Below are positions 1-7,856 of a stretch of 64,000 bases of DNA, piece after piece. A model generated the notes under the pieces. The model ran no database searches. It had not been told where the DNA came from and saw only the letters and a list, made by a program, of their open reading frames with translations. The translations under genes and the position numbers were made by a program. How positions within the stretch are numbered: the stretch's first letter is position 1; the number at the start of each line of letters is the position of its first letter. This DNA is from Kribbella steppae (GTDB taxonomy: Bacteria; Actinomycetota; Actinomycetes; Propionibacteriales; Kribbellaceae): positions 703,362 through 767,361 of the forward strand of contig NZ_SLWN01000002.1 in assembly GCF_004342025.1 (NCBI RefSeq), given 5' to 3'.

Positions 1-152
1 AGCAAGAAAGGCCAAAGCCGCCGCGCCATCCGCCAGTCCCCAGGCACCTCCGCCCCCGCGCTGCGCGCGTGGGCAGAGGGAGGAGCTGCGTTCAGCGCAA
101 CAGCGGGGCGAGGGCCGGCGGCAGGCGCCGAGTTGGGGGTACTGCTGCTCAT
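1..152 (-). CDS. Probable membrane protein, N-terminal 50 residues only
   Basis: The gene runs off the left edge. The readable part begins MSSSTPNSAPAAG, continues as an Ala/Pro-rich, probably disordered stretch, and then reads DWRMARRLWPFLL, which looks like the entry to a first transmembrane helix. Its ATG overlaps the stop of the DUF364-like gene as ATGA, so it is translationally coupled and is the most downstream visible gene of the ABC importer/PLP-enzyme operon. In comparable metallophore operons a major-facilitator exporter often sits here, but the visible fragment is too short to assign a family. The membrane-protein reading is an inference from composition. Confidence 0.55.
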   Translation of the reverse strand, partial: MSSSTPNSAPAAGPRPAVALNAAPPSAHARSAGAEVPGDWRMARRLWPFL

Positions 153-964
153 GTGTCCGTCCTGGGGTAGCGGTAGAGGCTGCTCGGGCGGGAGCTGAAC
201 TGGGAGAAGGGAAAGGGTTCGGCGGAGAGGGCTGTGACACCGGAACCGAGGAAGGACCGGATCACGGCGCTTCCGGTCTGAGCATAGACCGCCAACGGCT
301 TCTCTTGCTGACGGCAACGATCAACGAGGACGTCGAAAGACCCATTGGACAAGGTCATTCCGGTCGCCACGACAGCATCGGCGGCATCGATAACCTCCGT
401 CATGTCGCGGGAAACCGGCAGCCCGGACGCGGTCTCGCGAAGGTTGAAATCACAGGGCAGACAGACCCCACCGCGCGCGGTGATCGCGTCGACGAGCGGG
501 TTCACCACTCCGATCAACGCGACCTTGGTGCCCTCGGCAACATCCAGCAACCCCGCGACGGCCGCATCCCGGGCCCGCGCCCGCACGTCCGGCGTACCAG
601 CGGGAAGCACGATCTCCTCGGCCAGCGGCGACGCGTGATGCGGCTCGACCGCGGCCAGATAGGCGTCCAGCGCCGCGATCCGCACCGGCAACGCAACGCC
701 TTCCGAGGACAACAAGTCCTGAATCGTCAGGCCCGAGGTGTCAGCGCAGTACGACGGATCGAGCTCGCCCGCCTCGAACGAGCACGCACCGAACACCTCG
801 CCAACCCGGAGCAGCACGTAGTAGTTCCGATAGGTGACGTCCGCACCGGGCAGCCGGGTGGTGTGGTGAAGCCAGAAGGCACTGGTGATGGGCATCTCAG
901 CAGGAGAAGGACCAAGTGCGGCGGACAGCACGGAGGAGGTCAGGGCAGCCACGGAAGCGGTCAT
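149..964 (-). CDS. DUF364-like Rossmann-fold protein (putative metal-chelation family)
   Basis: This 271-residue protein has an N-terminal alpha/beta part and a C-terminal Rossmann-like part. The latter has a strand-loop GTKVALIGVVNPLVD near residue 145, an acidic AADAVVATGMTLSNGS stretch and a C-terminal YAQTGSAVIRSFLGSGVTALS segment. The arrangement resembles the DUF4213/DUF364 proteins annotated as putative heavy-metal chelation. No catalytic function is established for the family. The start overlaps the stop of a 42-residue ORF (ATGA), and the stop overlaps the next gene in the same way. Sitting in an operon with an SbnA-like enzyme and a peptide/nickel-type importer, it is plausibly involved in making or processing a metal chelator. 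Family assignment is from memory of the fold pattern. Confidence 0.7.
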   Translation of the reverse strand: MTASVAALTSSVLSAALGPSPAEMPITSAFWLHHTTRLPGADVTYRNYYVLLRVGEVFGACSFEAGELDPSYCADTSGLTIQDLLSSEGVALPVRIAALDAYLAAVEPHHASPLAEEIVLPAGTPDVRARARDAAVAGLLDVAEGTKVALIGVVNPLVDAITARGGVCLPCDFNLRETASGLPVSRDMTEVIDAADAVVATGMTLSNGSFDVLVDRCRQQEKPLAVYAQTGSAVIRSFLGSGVTALSAEPFPFSQFSSRPSSLYRYPRTDT

Positions 965-1089
965 GGCAGGTCGGCCAGCCTTTCGGGGTTGTAAGTGAGG
1001 GCGGATAACTCTGGACGACCCGCGGGCTGGAAGCAGTGCAGCAGCGAGCGCCGATCGGACGCGGTCCGCAGCAGCACATACCCCGTCAC
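961..1089 (-). CDS. 42-residue small protein, unrecognised
   Basis: A GTG-initiated ORF starts 9 bp after the PLP-enzyme stop and ends in an ATGA overlap with the DUF364-like gene, exactly the coupling used at most other junctions in this operon. It begins (V)TGYVLLRTASDRRSL and ends LTYNPERLADLP. Codon third positions are mostly G/C, as expected for coding DNA here. No signal peptide or membrane helix is seen; a single Cys occurs mid-protein (LLHCFQPAG). A GAGGG run lies close to the GTG, and a second GTG four codons in could be the true start. I recognise no family. It could be a small enzyme partner or simply a translational-coupling leader. Confidence 0.5.
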   Translation of the reverse strand: MTGYVLLRTASDRRSLLHCFQPAGRPELSALTYNPERLADLP

Positions 1090-1098
1090 ACCCTCAGA

Positions 1099-2145
1099 CT
1101 AATGCGACGGGGTCGCAGATGGGAACTCCTCGCGCTGGGCCAGCGCCGAGTCCCGCCGGTCCCATGACATCGCCGACCACGGCACCGCGAGCTCGTCCAG
1201 CGAGGCGATCTCCTGCGGCCGCATCGACGCCATCGGCCGCGCCTCGGCATGACGGGCAAAAGCCGACTCGACGTACCGCGTCCCGGTGTCGGCGGCCAGG
1301 AAGACGTGCTTCCGGCTGCTGTCGCAGTTGTGCTCCCAGAGCGCCGACAGGTACGCCGCTCCGGCCGAGAGGCCGGCGAAGACCCCTGACGTCCGGAGCA
1401 GGTCGACCGCGGCCGACATCGCGTAGTCGAACGACACCCAGTGCAGCCGGTCGTACAACTCGTGCCGCACGTTCCGGAACTCGATCGAGCTGCCGATCCC
1501 GGCGATGATCATCTCCGGGTCCTGGGTGTGCCCGGCCCCGAACGTGATGCTGCCGAACGGCTGCACCCCGACCAGATTGACGTCCCGCCCGCGATTGCGC
1601 AGGTACTCCGCGATCGCACCGGTCGACGCACCGGTCCCGACCCCGCCGACCAGACACAGCGGCCCGGTCGGCGCCACCTCGTTCACCAGGTCGGCCACCG
1701 CGCCGTACCCGAGATAGTGGATGTCGTCGTGGTACTGCTGCATCCAGTGGTACGTCGGATTGTCGCGCAGGATCTCGCCGATCCGCCGGACCCGGAGGTT
1801 CTGGTCCAGCTGCAGGTTGTTCGACGACGGCACCTGTTCCACGGTCGCGCCGAGGATCTCCAGCTGGACCCGCAGCGTCCGGTCGACAGTGGTGGAGCCG
1901 ACGATGTGGCACTTCATCCCGTACCGGTGACAGGCCAGCGCCAGCGCGTGCGCGTAGATCCCGCTCGAGCTGTCGATCAGCGTGTCGCCAGGGCGGACGG
2001 CCCCGGTCTCCAGCAGGTGGCGTACGGCGCCGAGCGCGGAGTACACCTTCATGGTTTCGAACCGCAGGCAGATCAGGTCATCGCCGACCCGGATCGGGTC
2101 CGGGTCCTTGATGGCCTCCGCCAGGTGGTCGTGCAGTCGCGTCAT
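1099..2145 (-). CDS. PLP-dependent cysteine synthase/SbnA-like enzyme
   Basis: This 348-residue fold-type II PLP enzyme has a candidate Schiff-base lysine at K33 (RFETMKVYSALG). The substrate loop SSSGIYAHALA at about residue 59 replaces the TSGNTG of classical cysteine synthases, and the phosphate-binding loop GGVGTGASTGA lies near residue 166. Relatives include O-acetylserine sulfhydrylase and SbnA, which makes N-(1-amino-1-carboxy-2-ethyl)glutamate from phosphoserine on the way to 2,3-diaminopropionate in metallophore synthesis. The diverged loop argues against ordinary cysteine synthesis. Start and upstream stop overlap as ATGA. In this operon I infer a beta-replacement step in chelator synthesis; the actual substrates cannot be read from sequence. 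Confidence 0.8.
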   Translation of the reverse strand: MTRLHDHLAEAIKDPDPIRVGDDLICLRFETMKVYSALGAVRHLLETGAVRPGDTLIDSSSGIYAHALALACHRYGMKCHIVGSTTVDRTLRVQLEILGATVEQVPSSNNLQLDQNLRVRRIGEILRDNPTYHWMQQYHDDIHYLGYGAVADLVNEVAPTGPLCLVGGVGTGASTGAIAEYLRNRGRDVNLVGVQPFGSITFGAGHTQDPEMIIAGIGSSIEFRNVRHELYDRLHWVSFDYAMSAAVDLLRTSGVFAGLSAGAAYLSALWEHNCDSSRKHVFLAADTGTRYVESAFARHAEARPMASMRPQEIASLDELAVPWSAMSWDRRDSALAQREEFPSATPSH

Positions 2146-3740
2146 CGGCGCGGTTCGCTCCTCGTGTCGGCACAGGTGGTCAGCACGGGCGGAGGTTCTG
2201 GGGTGTGTCCGATCCGCGCGGCCCTCACCAGCCGCTGGGTCAGTTCTTCATTCGGTGCGGTCATCACGGTCGCGGGTGGACCGTGCTCGATCACCCGGCC
2301 GGCGTCGATCACCAGGACGTGGTCGGACACCGCCGCGACCAGGCCGAGGTCGTGCCCGATCCAGACCAGCGCGGTCCCGCGGTCCTTCAGCTCGGCGAGC
2401 AGTTCGACGACGAGCGTCGTACCGCGGTCGTCGAGGGCTGTGGTGATCTCGTCGCAGATCAGTACGTCGGGGTGCGCGAGGACGGCCCTGGCGAGTGCGG
2501 CGCGTTGCAGCTCTCCACCGGACAGCCGGCTCGGCGGCCGGGCCGCGGTGTCGGCCGAGACGCCCAACCGCGCCAAGGTCGAGACCGCTTCGGCATGGGC
2601 GTCCTTGAAGCCAAGGCCGCGTAGCCGTTGGGCTGTGCGAGCGACCTGCTGGTCGACCGGGCGGCGTTCGTCGAACGAGCCGCGGACCTCCTGCCAGACG
2701 TACTGGACTCGGCGGTTCTGTTCCAGCGATCGCTTCCGCAGGACGGGCAGGTCATCACCGTCCAGGAGGATCCGGCCCGTCGAGCGCTCGTGCAGGCCGG
2801 CCAGGCAGCGGGCGAGCGTGGTCTTGCCACTGCCGGAGCGACCGACGATGCCGACGCACTGTCCCGGCCGGACGGCGAGGTCGACCTCGTGCAGGATGGG
2901 ATCACGGCCGCGGGGCCGCAGCGACGCTGACAGGTTCATTGCCTGAAGCAATGGTTTGCCCGGGCTCGGCGTTCCCAGCGACTGCAGCTCGAGCGTGGCC
3001 GGGAGCACTTCGGGACCACCTGAGTCGATCACCTGCCCTGCGGACAGTACGACGACGTGCTCGGCCAGCGCCCGGACGAGATCGAGGTCGTGGCTGAGCA
3101 GCAGGATACCGAGCCCGCTCGTCGCCAGATCCTGCAGCTCACTGACGAGTTGCAGCCGGGTGATCGAGTCCAGACCGGTGCTCGGCTCGTCCAGCACCAG
3201 GACCTTCGGTCGGCAGGTCAGCGCCTGCGCCAACGCGATCCGCTGCCGCTGCCCACCTGAGAACTGATGCGGAAACCGCCGCAGCGTGCTGCGATCGATC
3301 TGGGCCGCCCGGAGCGCTTCAGGGACAACCGACTCACCCGGATGATGCAGCCGCTCGAGCTCCTGCAGTGTCTTGCCGATTCGTCGCGCGGGGTTGAGCG
3401 CACTGCCGGGATGCTGCGGCATGTACGCCACCACCCGACCACGTACGGCGGACGCGGCAGTCGTCGGCCCGTTGCCGTCGACAACCACCTGCCCATCGAC
3501 CTCGACCGTACCCTCGAGCCGCACACCGTTCCCGTGCTCACCGAGCAGCGCAAGAGCGGAAGTCGTCTTGCCAGAGCCAGACGCACCAACCAACGCTGTC
3601 ACTCGCTCAGGCCAGACCTCGAACGAGACGCCGTCGACGAGGATCGACGATCCGGCGGTCGCGGCCAGGGCGCTCACTCGTACCAGCGCCTCCTCACCCG
3701 GCCCAGAGGTCGGCGTGGAGGTGTGAGAGCGCGGGCTCAT
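2142..3740 (-). CDS. Oligopeptide/nickel-type ABC transporter, fused double ATPase (DppD-DppF)
   Basis: A 532-residue protein carries two complete ABC cassettes. The first has Walker A GASGSGKTT, signature SGGQRQRIALAQAL and Walker B LVLDEPSTGLD. The second has Walker A GRSGSGKTT, signature SGGELQRAALARAV and Walker B LICDEITTALD. It therefore supplies both ATPase subunits that most Dpp/Opp/Nik importers encode separately. I chose the ATG at 3740 (MSPRSHTSTP) because it overlaps the upstream permease stop as ATGA, rather than a longer in-frame upstream start. The cytoplasmic ATPase would drive the two permeases encoded just upstream. The neighbouring biosynthetic genes suggest the cargo is a metal-chelator complex; peptides or nickel remain alternatives. 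Confidence 0.92.
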   Translation of the reverse strand: MSPRSHTSTPTSGPGEEALVRVSALAATAGSSILVDGVSFEVWPERVTALVGASGSGKTTSALALLGEHGNGVRLEGTVEVDGQVVVDGNGPTTAASAVRGRVVAYMPQHPGSALNPARRIGKTLQELERLHHPGESVVPEALRAAQIDRSTLRRFPHQFSGGQRQRIALAQALTCRPKVLVLDEPSTGLDSITRLQLVSELQDLATSGLGILLLSHDLDLVRALAEHVVVLSAGQVIDSGGPEVLPATLELQSLGTPSPGKPLLQAMNLSASLRPRGRDPILHEVDLAVRPGQCVGIVGRSGSGKTTLARCLAGLHERSTGRILLDGDDLPVLRKRSLEQNRRVQYVWQEVRGSFDERRPVDQQVARTAQRLRGLGFKDAHAEAVSTLARLGVSADTAARPPSRLSGGELQRAALARAVLAHPDVLICDEITTALDDRGTTLVVELLAELKDRGTALVWIGHDLGLVAAVSDHVLVIDAGRVIEHGPPATVMTAPNEELTQRLVRAARIGHTPEPPPVLTTCADTRSEPRR

Positions 3741-4561
3741 CCGCTCACCTCGGCCAGGCGGCGCGAGCGGTGCACCACGCGGTCGGCCAGCAGGTTGAAG
3801 CCGAGCGTGAACGACACGAGCATCAAGGCAGGTGCGATCACAGCCCACGGCTGGAGCAGGAGACCTTCACGGTTGCGGGACACGCTGACCGCCCAGTCGG
3901 GGGCGGTCGGGCTCAGCCCGAGGCCGAGGAAGTTCACGGAGGCGACGAGAAAGACGGCCAGGGTGATGCGGGTACCGATGTCGGCGGCAACAGGGCCCAG
4001 TACGGCGCGACCGACGTACCCGAGATGGATGCCGATCCAGCTCTCCCGCTGCATCCGGAGCGCCTCAACGACCGGTCCGCTGGCCGCGTCGAGGGCCGCC
4101 GCGCGGACGAGTCGGGCGACGGTCGGAACGTTGACCATGGCAACAGCCAGGGTGATCGCGAACGCCGACGCCCGCCAGCCGACGGCGACCACGCTGATCA
4201 CCAGGAGCGAAGGCAACGGCAGCAGTACGTCGAGCGGCCGGATCAACGCTTCGTCAAGCCAGCGGTGCCGGGTGGATGCCGCAGTCAGCCCGATCAGACC
4301 GCCCACGAGGTAGGCGATCAGCACCGCGCCGAAGGCCATGCCGAGAGCCGTCCGACCACCGTCGAGCAAGAGCTGCAGGACATCCCGTCCCGAGCCGTCG
4401 GTGCCGAGCAAGCCCTGCGAGTCGTAGGGAAGACCGGGCGTGGTCCGCACGTCGAGGAATGGCCCGAAGACGGCGACCAGGAGCGGCACGACGACCAGCG
4501 CGGTCGATACCGCGATCGGCAATTGGGCGGTGAGGGCCCCAGATCGTGCGCGGGCTGTCAT
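3737..4561 (-). CDS. ABC transporter permease, DppC/OppC type
   Basis: The 274-residue integral membrane protein has about six hydrophobic segments, starting with TALVVVPLLVAVFGPFLD near residue 20. It has the characteristic early GTDGSGRDVL motif of DppC/OppC/NikC permeases, followed by the BPD_transp_1 core including the coupling-helix region (ALRMQRESWIGIHLGYV). The ATG at 4561 overlaps the DppB-type permease stop as ATGA, which fixes the start. Its stop overlaps the ATPase start. With the preceding permease it forms the heterodimeric channel of the importer. Confidence 0.92.
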   Translation of the reverse strand: MTARARSGALTAQLPIAVSTALVVVPLLVAVFGPFLDVRTTPGLPYDSQGLLGTDGSGRDVLQLLLDGGRTALGMAFGAVLIAYLVGGLIGLTAASTRHRWLDEALIRPLDVLLPLPSLLVISVVAVGWRASAFAITLAVAMVNVPTVARLVRAAALDAASGPVVEALRMQRESWIGIHLGYVGRAVLGPVAADIGTRITLAVFLVASVNFLGLGLSPTAPDWAVSVSRNREGLLLQPWAVIAPALMLVSFTLGFNLLADRVVHRSRRLAEVSG

Positions 4562-5496
4562 CGGAGCAGTTCCGTCCGCGGGACCAAGCGGTTGCAGACC
4601 AGGTCGGCGCCGAGGTTGATCACCAGCGCCGCGACCGCGAGCACCAGCGTCAGACCCTGCACGACTGGCACATCCCGCGTCTCCACCCCATCCACGAGCG
4701 CAGTCGCAAACCCAGGAATCGCGAAGATCGCCTCCACGACCAGCACCCCACCCAGCAGGGTGTCCCCGGTCCGCGCCAACTCCTGCACACCCGGCACAGC
4801 GGCGTTCGGCAGCACATGCCGCAGCAGCAACCGCCGCCGCGGAACCCCGAGCCGCCGAGCCTGTACGACGTACTCCGCCTGAAGCGCCGTGATCGTGCCG
4901 GCCCGGACCTGCCGGGACAGCAGACAGACCGTCCGCCCGAACAGCACCGCGACCGGCAGCACCAGCAACACGGGACTGGCGACCAGATCGCCACCGATCC
5001 ACGTCGCCGGCAACCAACCGAGCTTGAGGGAGAACACCGCCACCAGCAGGACCGCGATGACGAAGTCCGGAATCGCCGAAAGCGCCAAGGTGACCGAGGT
5101 GATCGCCCGATCCAGCCGGCCGTTCTCGCGTGTCCCCATCACGATGCCCAGGGCAACGGCCAACGGGACCACGACCGCCAGCGTGGCCAGCGTGAGCACC
5201 AGCGTGGCGCCGACCGAGTCCTTGACGATGTCGATCACCGGGCCGCCGCTGATCAGCGACGTACCGAGGTCACCCGTCAGCACGTTGCCAAACCAGTGCG
5301 TGAACCGTTCGACTGCCGGCTGATCGAGCCCGAGCTGCGCGCGCATCCGATCGACCTGCTCAGGTGTCAGCGTCTCGGTGAACCGCATCTCGGCCGCGTC
5401 CCCGGGAAGCAATGCGGTCAGGAAGAAGACGAGGACGGACAGTACGGCGAGCTGGACGACGGCGAGTGCGGCGCGTTGCGCTGCGTATGACCGCAT
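4558..5496 (-). CDS. ABC transporter permease, DppB/OppB type
   Basis: The 312-residue membrane protein begins MRSYAAQRAALAVVQLAVLSVLVFF. It contains the DppB/NikB signature features: a GDAAEMRFTETLTPEQVDRMRAQLGLDQP-type periplasmic segment (positions about 32-60), the LGTSLISGGPV motif and the EAA coupling loop (QARRLGVPRRRLLLRHVLPN). Length is typical of the family. Its ATG follows the substrate-binding-protein stop directly (TGA-ATG), so the two are likely translationally coupled. Confidence 0.92.
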   Translation of the reverse strand: MRSYAAQRAALAVVQLAVLSVLVFFLTALLPGDAAEMRFTETLTPEQVDRMRAQLGLDQPAVERFTHWFGNVLTGDLGTSLISGGPVIDIVKDSVGATLVLTLATLAVVVPLAVALGIVMGTRENGRLDRAITSVTLALSAIPDFVIAVLLVAVFSLKLGWLPATWIGGDLVASPVLLVLPVAVLFGRTVCLLSRQVRAGTITALQAEYVVQARRLGVPRRRLLLRHVLPNAAVPGVQELARTGDTLLGGVLVVEAIFAIPGFATALVDGVETRDVPVVQGLTLVLAVAALVINLGADLVCNRLVPRTELLR

Positions 5497-7029
5497 TCAG
5501 GCCAGCCACACCTTGTCGAACCTGCCCGAGTCCAGGGTGTTCGGCGGGACCGCCTCCACACCCTGCACCTTGGCCGACACGGCGACCAGGTAATCCGGTA
5601 GACCCCAGGCGAGGATGCCACCCTCGTCCCGGAGCGTCTTCTGCAGTTCGCCGTACTTGGCCGACCTCGCCGTCTCGTCGGTCAGCACCTGCGCGCCCGC
5701 GAACGCTGAGTCGAAGGCCGGCCGGCGCCAATGCGTGACGTTGAACGGCGACTTGGACAGCAGCCGGTCTGTGACGTACTGCGGGATCGGCATCGCACCG
5801 GACCGGTGGTTGCCGATGACACCCTTGGTCAGCAGGTCCTTCGCGTAGGTCTGCGAGCTGCCGGTGGTGACCTTCAGCTTCACCCCCGCCTCCCCGACCT
5901 GCTCGGCGAACAGTGTGGCCGCCTCGACGAACCCGGCCGACGCGTCGGCGGTGAAGATCTCGATCTCCTTGTTCACCAGACCGGCCTTCTTCAGCAGCGC
6001 CTTCGCCTCCTCGACGTTGCGCTCCCGCTGCGGCAGGTCGGCCGGGTAGTACTGGTAGCCCTTGCCGAACAGGTCGTTGCCGACGGCACCACGACCGGCG
6101 AGCACCACGTCGACCAGCCGCTGCCGGTCGGCGAGCAGCTTGAAGGCCATCCGGACGTCCGGGTTGTCGAACGGCGGCCGGTCGCACTTCATCACGAACG
6201 CCTGCATCGTGCTGGCCTTCGCCGCGACGATCCGGACTGTCTTGCCGGCTTCCGCCGTACGGGCGAAGGTCGCGGTCATGTCGTTCGCGTACTCGGCCTG
6301 TCCACCTTGTACGGCGTTCGCCCGGGCCTCGGCGTCGGCGGACAGGATGTGCAGTTCGTCGATCCGCGCCGGGTCGTCCCAGTAGTCGTCGTACCGGCTG
6401 GCCACCATCGACCGGCCGGCGTCGAACGAGACGAACCGGAACGCGCCGGTGCCGATCGGCCTGGTCGGGTCGGCGAAGCCGTTGCGGACGATCTGGGTGC
6501 CGATGCCGGCCAGCAGGGCGGGGAACTCCGCGTTCGCCGCGGACAGGGTCAGTTCGACGGTCCGTGGGTCGATCGCCTTGCTGCGGCGCAGATCCAGGGT
6601 GGTGAGTGACGCCTGCGCGACGCGGTCCGGGACCTTCGGGTCGGCGATCCGGGCCAGGCTGTAGAGAACGTCCTCGCTGGTCAGCTTGTTGCCGTCGTGG
6701 AAGGTCGCGTCCCGGAGCGTGAATCGCCAGGTCGTCGCCTGCGCGTCGCTCTCCCACTTCTCCGCCAGCCGCGGCACCGGCTTCAGATCAGGGCCGAGCT
6801 CGACCAGCTTCTCGTACATCGCCTTGTGCCGCGCGATGTCGACGAACAGGCTCTGGACGTGCGGGTCGAGCACCTCCTTCGCCCCGCCGCCGGCGTACAC
6901 GGCCCGCAGCCGGCCACCCTGCGTGGGCTGGGCGGCTGCTTGACCGTCAGCTCCGCACCCGGTCAGCGCCGCCAGTCCCAGTCCACCGGCCAGCCCCAGG
7001 AATCCTCGCCTGTTCAGTGCATCGGACAT
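5497..7029 (-). CDS. ABC transporter substrate-binding lipoprotein, OppA/DppA/NikA family (SBP_bac_5)
   Basis: This 510-residue extracellular binding protein has a twin-arginine-like leader (NRRGFLGLAGG) and a lipobox LTGC near residue 25, so it should be a lipid-anchored, Tat-exported receptor. SBP_bac_5 features include the ARHKAMYEKLVELGPDLKP region, LAEKWESD, FTLRDATFHDGNKLTSEDV-type segment and PIGTGAFRF. I chose the ATG at 7029 because AAGGA stands 7-8 bases upstream; an in-frame GTG at 7044 has no such site. It is the first gene of the operon and follows the Zur-like palindrome. The family binds peptides, nickel complexes or metallophores, and the ligand here is inferred from context. 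Confidence 0.9.
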   Translation of the reverse strand: MSDALNRRGFLGLAGGLGLAALTGCGADGQAAAQPTQGGRLRAVYAGGGAKEVLDPHVQSLFVDIARHKAMYEKLVELGPDLKPVPRLAEKWESDAQATTWRFTLRDATFHDGNKLTSEDVLYSLARIADPKVPDRVAQASLTTLDLRRSKAIDPRTVELTLSAANAEFPALLAGIGTQIVRNGFADPTRPIGTGAFRFVSFDAGRSMVASRYDDYWDDPARIDELHILSADAEARANAVQGGQAEYANDMTATFARTAEAGKTVRIVAAKASTMQAFVMKCDRPPFDNPDVRMAFKLLADRQRLVDVVLAGRGAVGNDLFGKGYQYYPADLPQRERNVEEAKALLKKAGLVNKEIEIFTADASAGFVEAATLFAEQVGEAGVKLKVTTGSSQTYAKDLLTKGVIGNHRSGAMPIPQYVTDRLLSKSPFNVTHWRRPAFDSAFAGAQVLTDETARSAKYGELQKTLRDEGGILAWGLPDYLVAVSAKVQGVEAVPPNTLDSGRFDKVWLA

Positions 7030-7092
7030 GCGCGCTTCCTTCACGGTAGAGGTCCCGACGAGGTCGCCGTCGGTGAGAGATCCTGCCGTTAA

Positions 7093-7107
7093 TGAAAATC
7101 GTTGTCA
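7093..7107. promoter_or_regulatory. Zur-box-like operator upstream of the ABC/PLP-enzyme operon
   Basis: The 15-mer TGAAAATCGTTGTCA (minus strand TGACAACGATTTTCA) is an imperfect palindrome with 5 of 7 paired positions around a central C. It closely resembles the actinobacterial Zur consensus TGAAAATnATTTTCA as I remember it. It is AT-rich in otherwise GC-rich DNA and sits 64 bp upstream of the binding-protein start, in the promoter region of the operon. The likely meaning is repression by Zur when zinc is sufficient. A Fur-superfamily site for another metal cannot be excluded. Confidence 0.6.
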
Positions 7108-7245
7108 AATTCAGCGCGCATCCGAACGAGACGAGATCATTCTTTCCGGCTCACCCACCCCCTGCGCTCCGTGACGGCGTGTCACCATCCCCTACCTCCG
7201 AGTACCGGCAGTCACCACCGTTTTCGCAGCCGCTACCGGCCATCA

Positions 7246-7302
7246 CCTTGTGCACCAGTTGAGTACGCCGAGCGCTGCTCCGTACTGAACTGGTGCACAA
7301 AG
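7246..7302. repeat. Long inverted repeat between marR and the metallophore-type operon
   Basis: Two 22-nt arms (7246-7267 and 7281-7302) pair at 20 of 22 positions around a 13-nt loop. Each arm contains TTGTGCACCAGTT followed by AGTACG. It lies just downstream of the MarR gene stop and upstream of the next minus-strand operon. With no T-tract it could be a factor-independent-type terminator, a large operator, or a small mobile relic. I cannot decide among these. Confidence 0.6.
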
Positions 7303-7324
7303 TGCGCCGCGTCCGGGGAGGTGT

Positions 7325-7810
7325 CTAGTCGGCGCAGTCGGCGGATCCGCAGGGGTCCGCGGGGATGTTCGCGACGATGCGGTCGAGAAGGATCGCGAGT
7401 TGGTCCTGTTCCTCGGGGCTCAACCGCTCGAAGAAGTACGTCCGGACCGCGTCGACGTGGTCCGGTGCGGCCGCGTCGATCGCTTTGCGGCCCAGGTCGG
7501 TGAGGCGGACCATCGAGCCGCGGGCGTCGGAGACGCACTCCTCGCGGCAGACCAGGCCGCGCTTCTCCATCCGGCTGACCTGGTGCGACAACCGGCTCCG
7601 CTCCCAGCCGACCGACTTGCCGAGGTCACGGGTCCGCAGGACGCCGTGCTCAGCGACGGACAACGGGTGCAGCAGGGCGTAGTCGGCGCCGGACAGGCCG
7701 GAATTGCCGATCAGCCGGCTCTCCAGGGCGCGCATCAGCTCGCGGTACGCGTCACGGTACGACTGCCACAGACGCGCCTCGCGCGCGTCCAGCCACCGTG
7801 GTTCCGTCAT
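7325..7810 (-). CDS. MarR-family transcriptional regulator
   Basis: A 161-residue winged-helix regulator. The DNA-binding core spans roughly residues 38-100 (GLSGADYALLHPLSVAEHG, VGWERSRLSHQVSRMEKRGLV) and the wing is the VCREECVSDARGSMVRLTDLG stretch. The C-terminal helices form the usual dimer interface (YFFERLSPEEQDQLAILL). The C-terminal tail has two Cys residues (DPCGSADCAD), which could bind metal or be redox-sensitive, though that is speculative. It is a single gene with no partner in its transcription unit. The sequence does not show its target; the inverted repeat just downstream of it is one candidate site. Confidence 0.9.
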   Translation of the reverse strand: MTEPRWLDAREARLWQSYRDAYRELMRALESRLIGNSGLSGADYALLHPLSVAEHGVLRTRDLGKSVGWERSRLSHQVSRMEKRGLVCREECVSDARGSMVRLTDLGRKAIDAAAPDHVDAVRTYFFERLSPEEQDQLAILLDRIVANIPADPCGSADCAD

Positions 7811-7856
7811 CCGACCATCATACGGACTTCTGTTGACATATCACCGAGTCCGACGC

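Noticed and set aside
1441..2946. A 501-codon open frame on the plus strand across the PLP-enzyme and ATPase genes
   Set aside because: It is antisense to well-supported genes with motifs, and its Arg/Asp/Val-rich composition is the usual shadow of GC-rich coding DNA.
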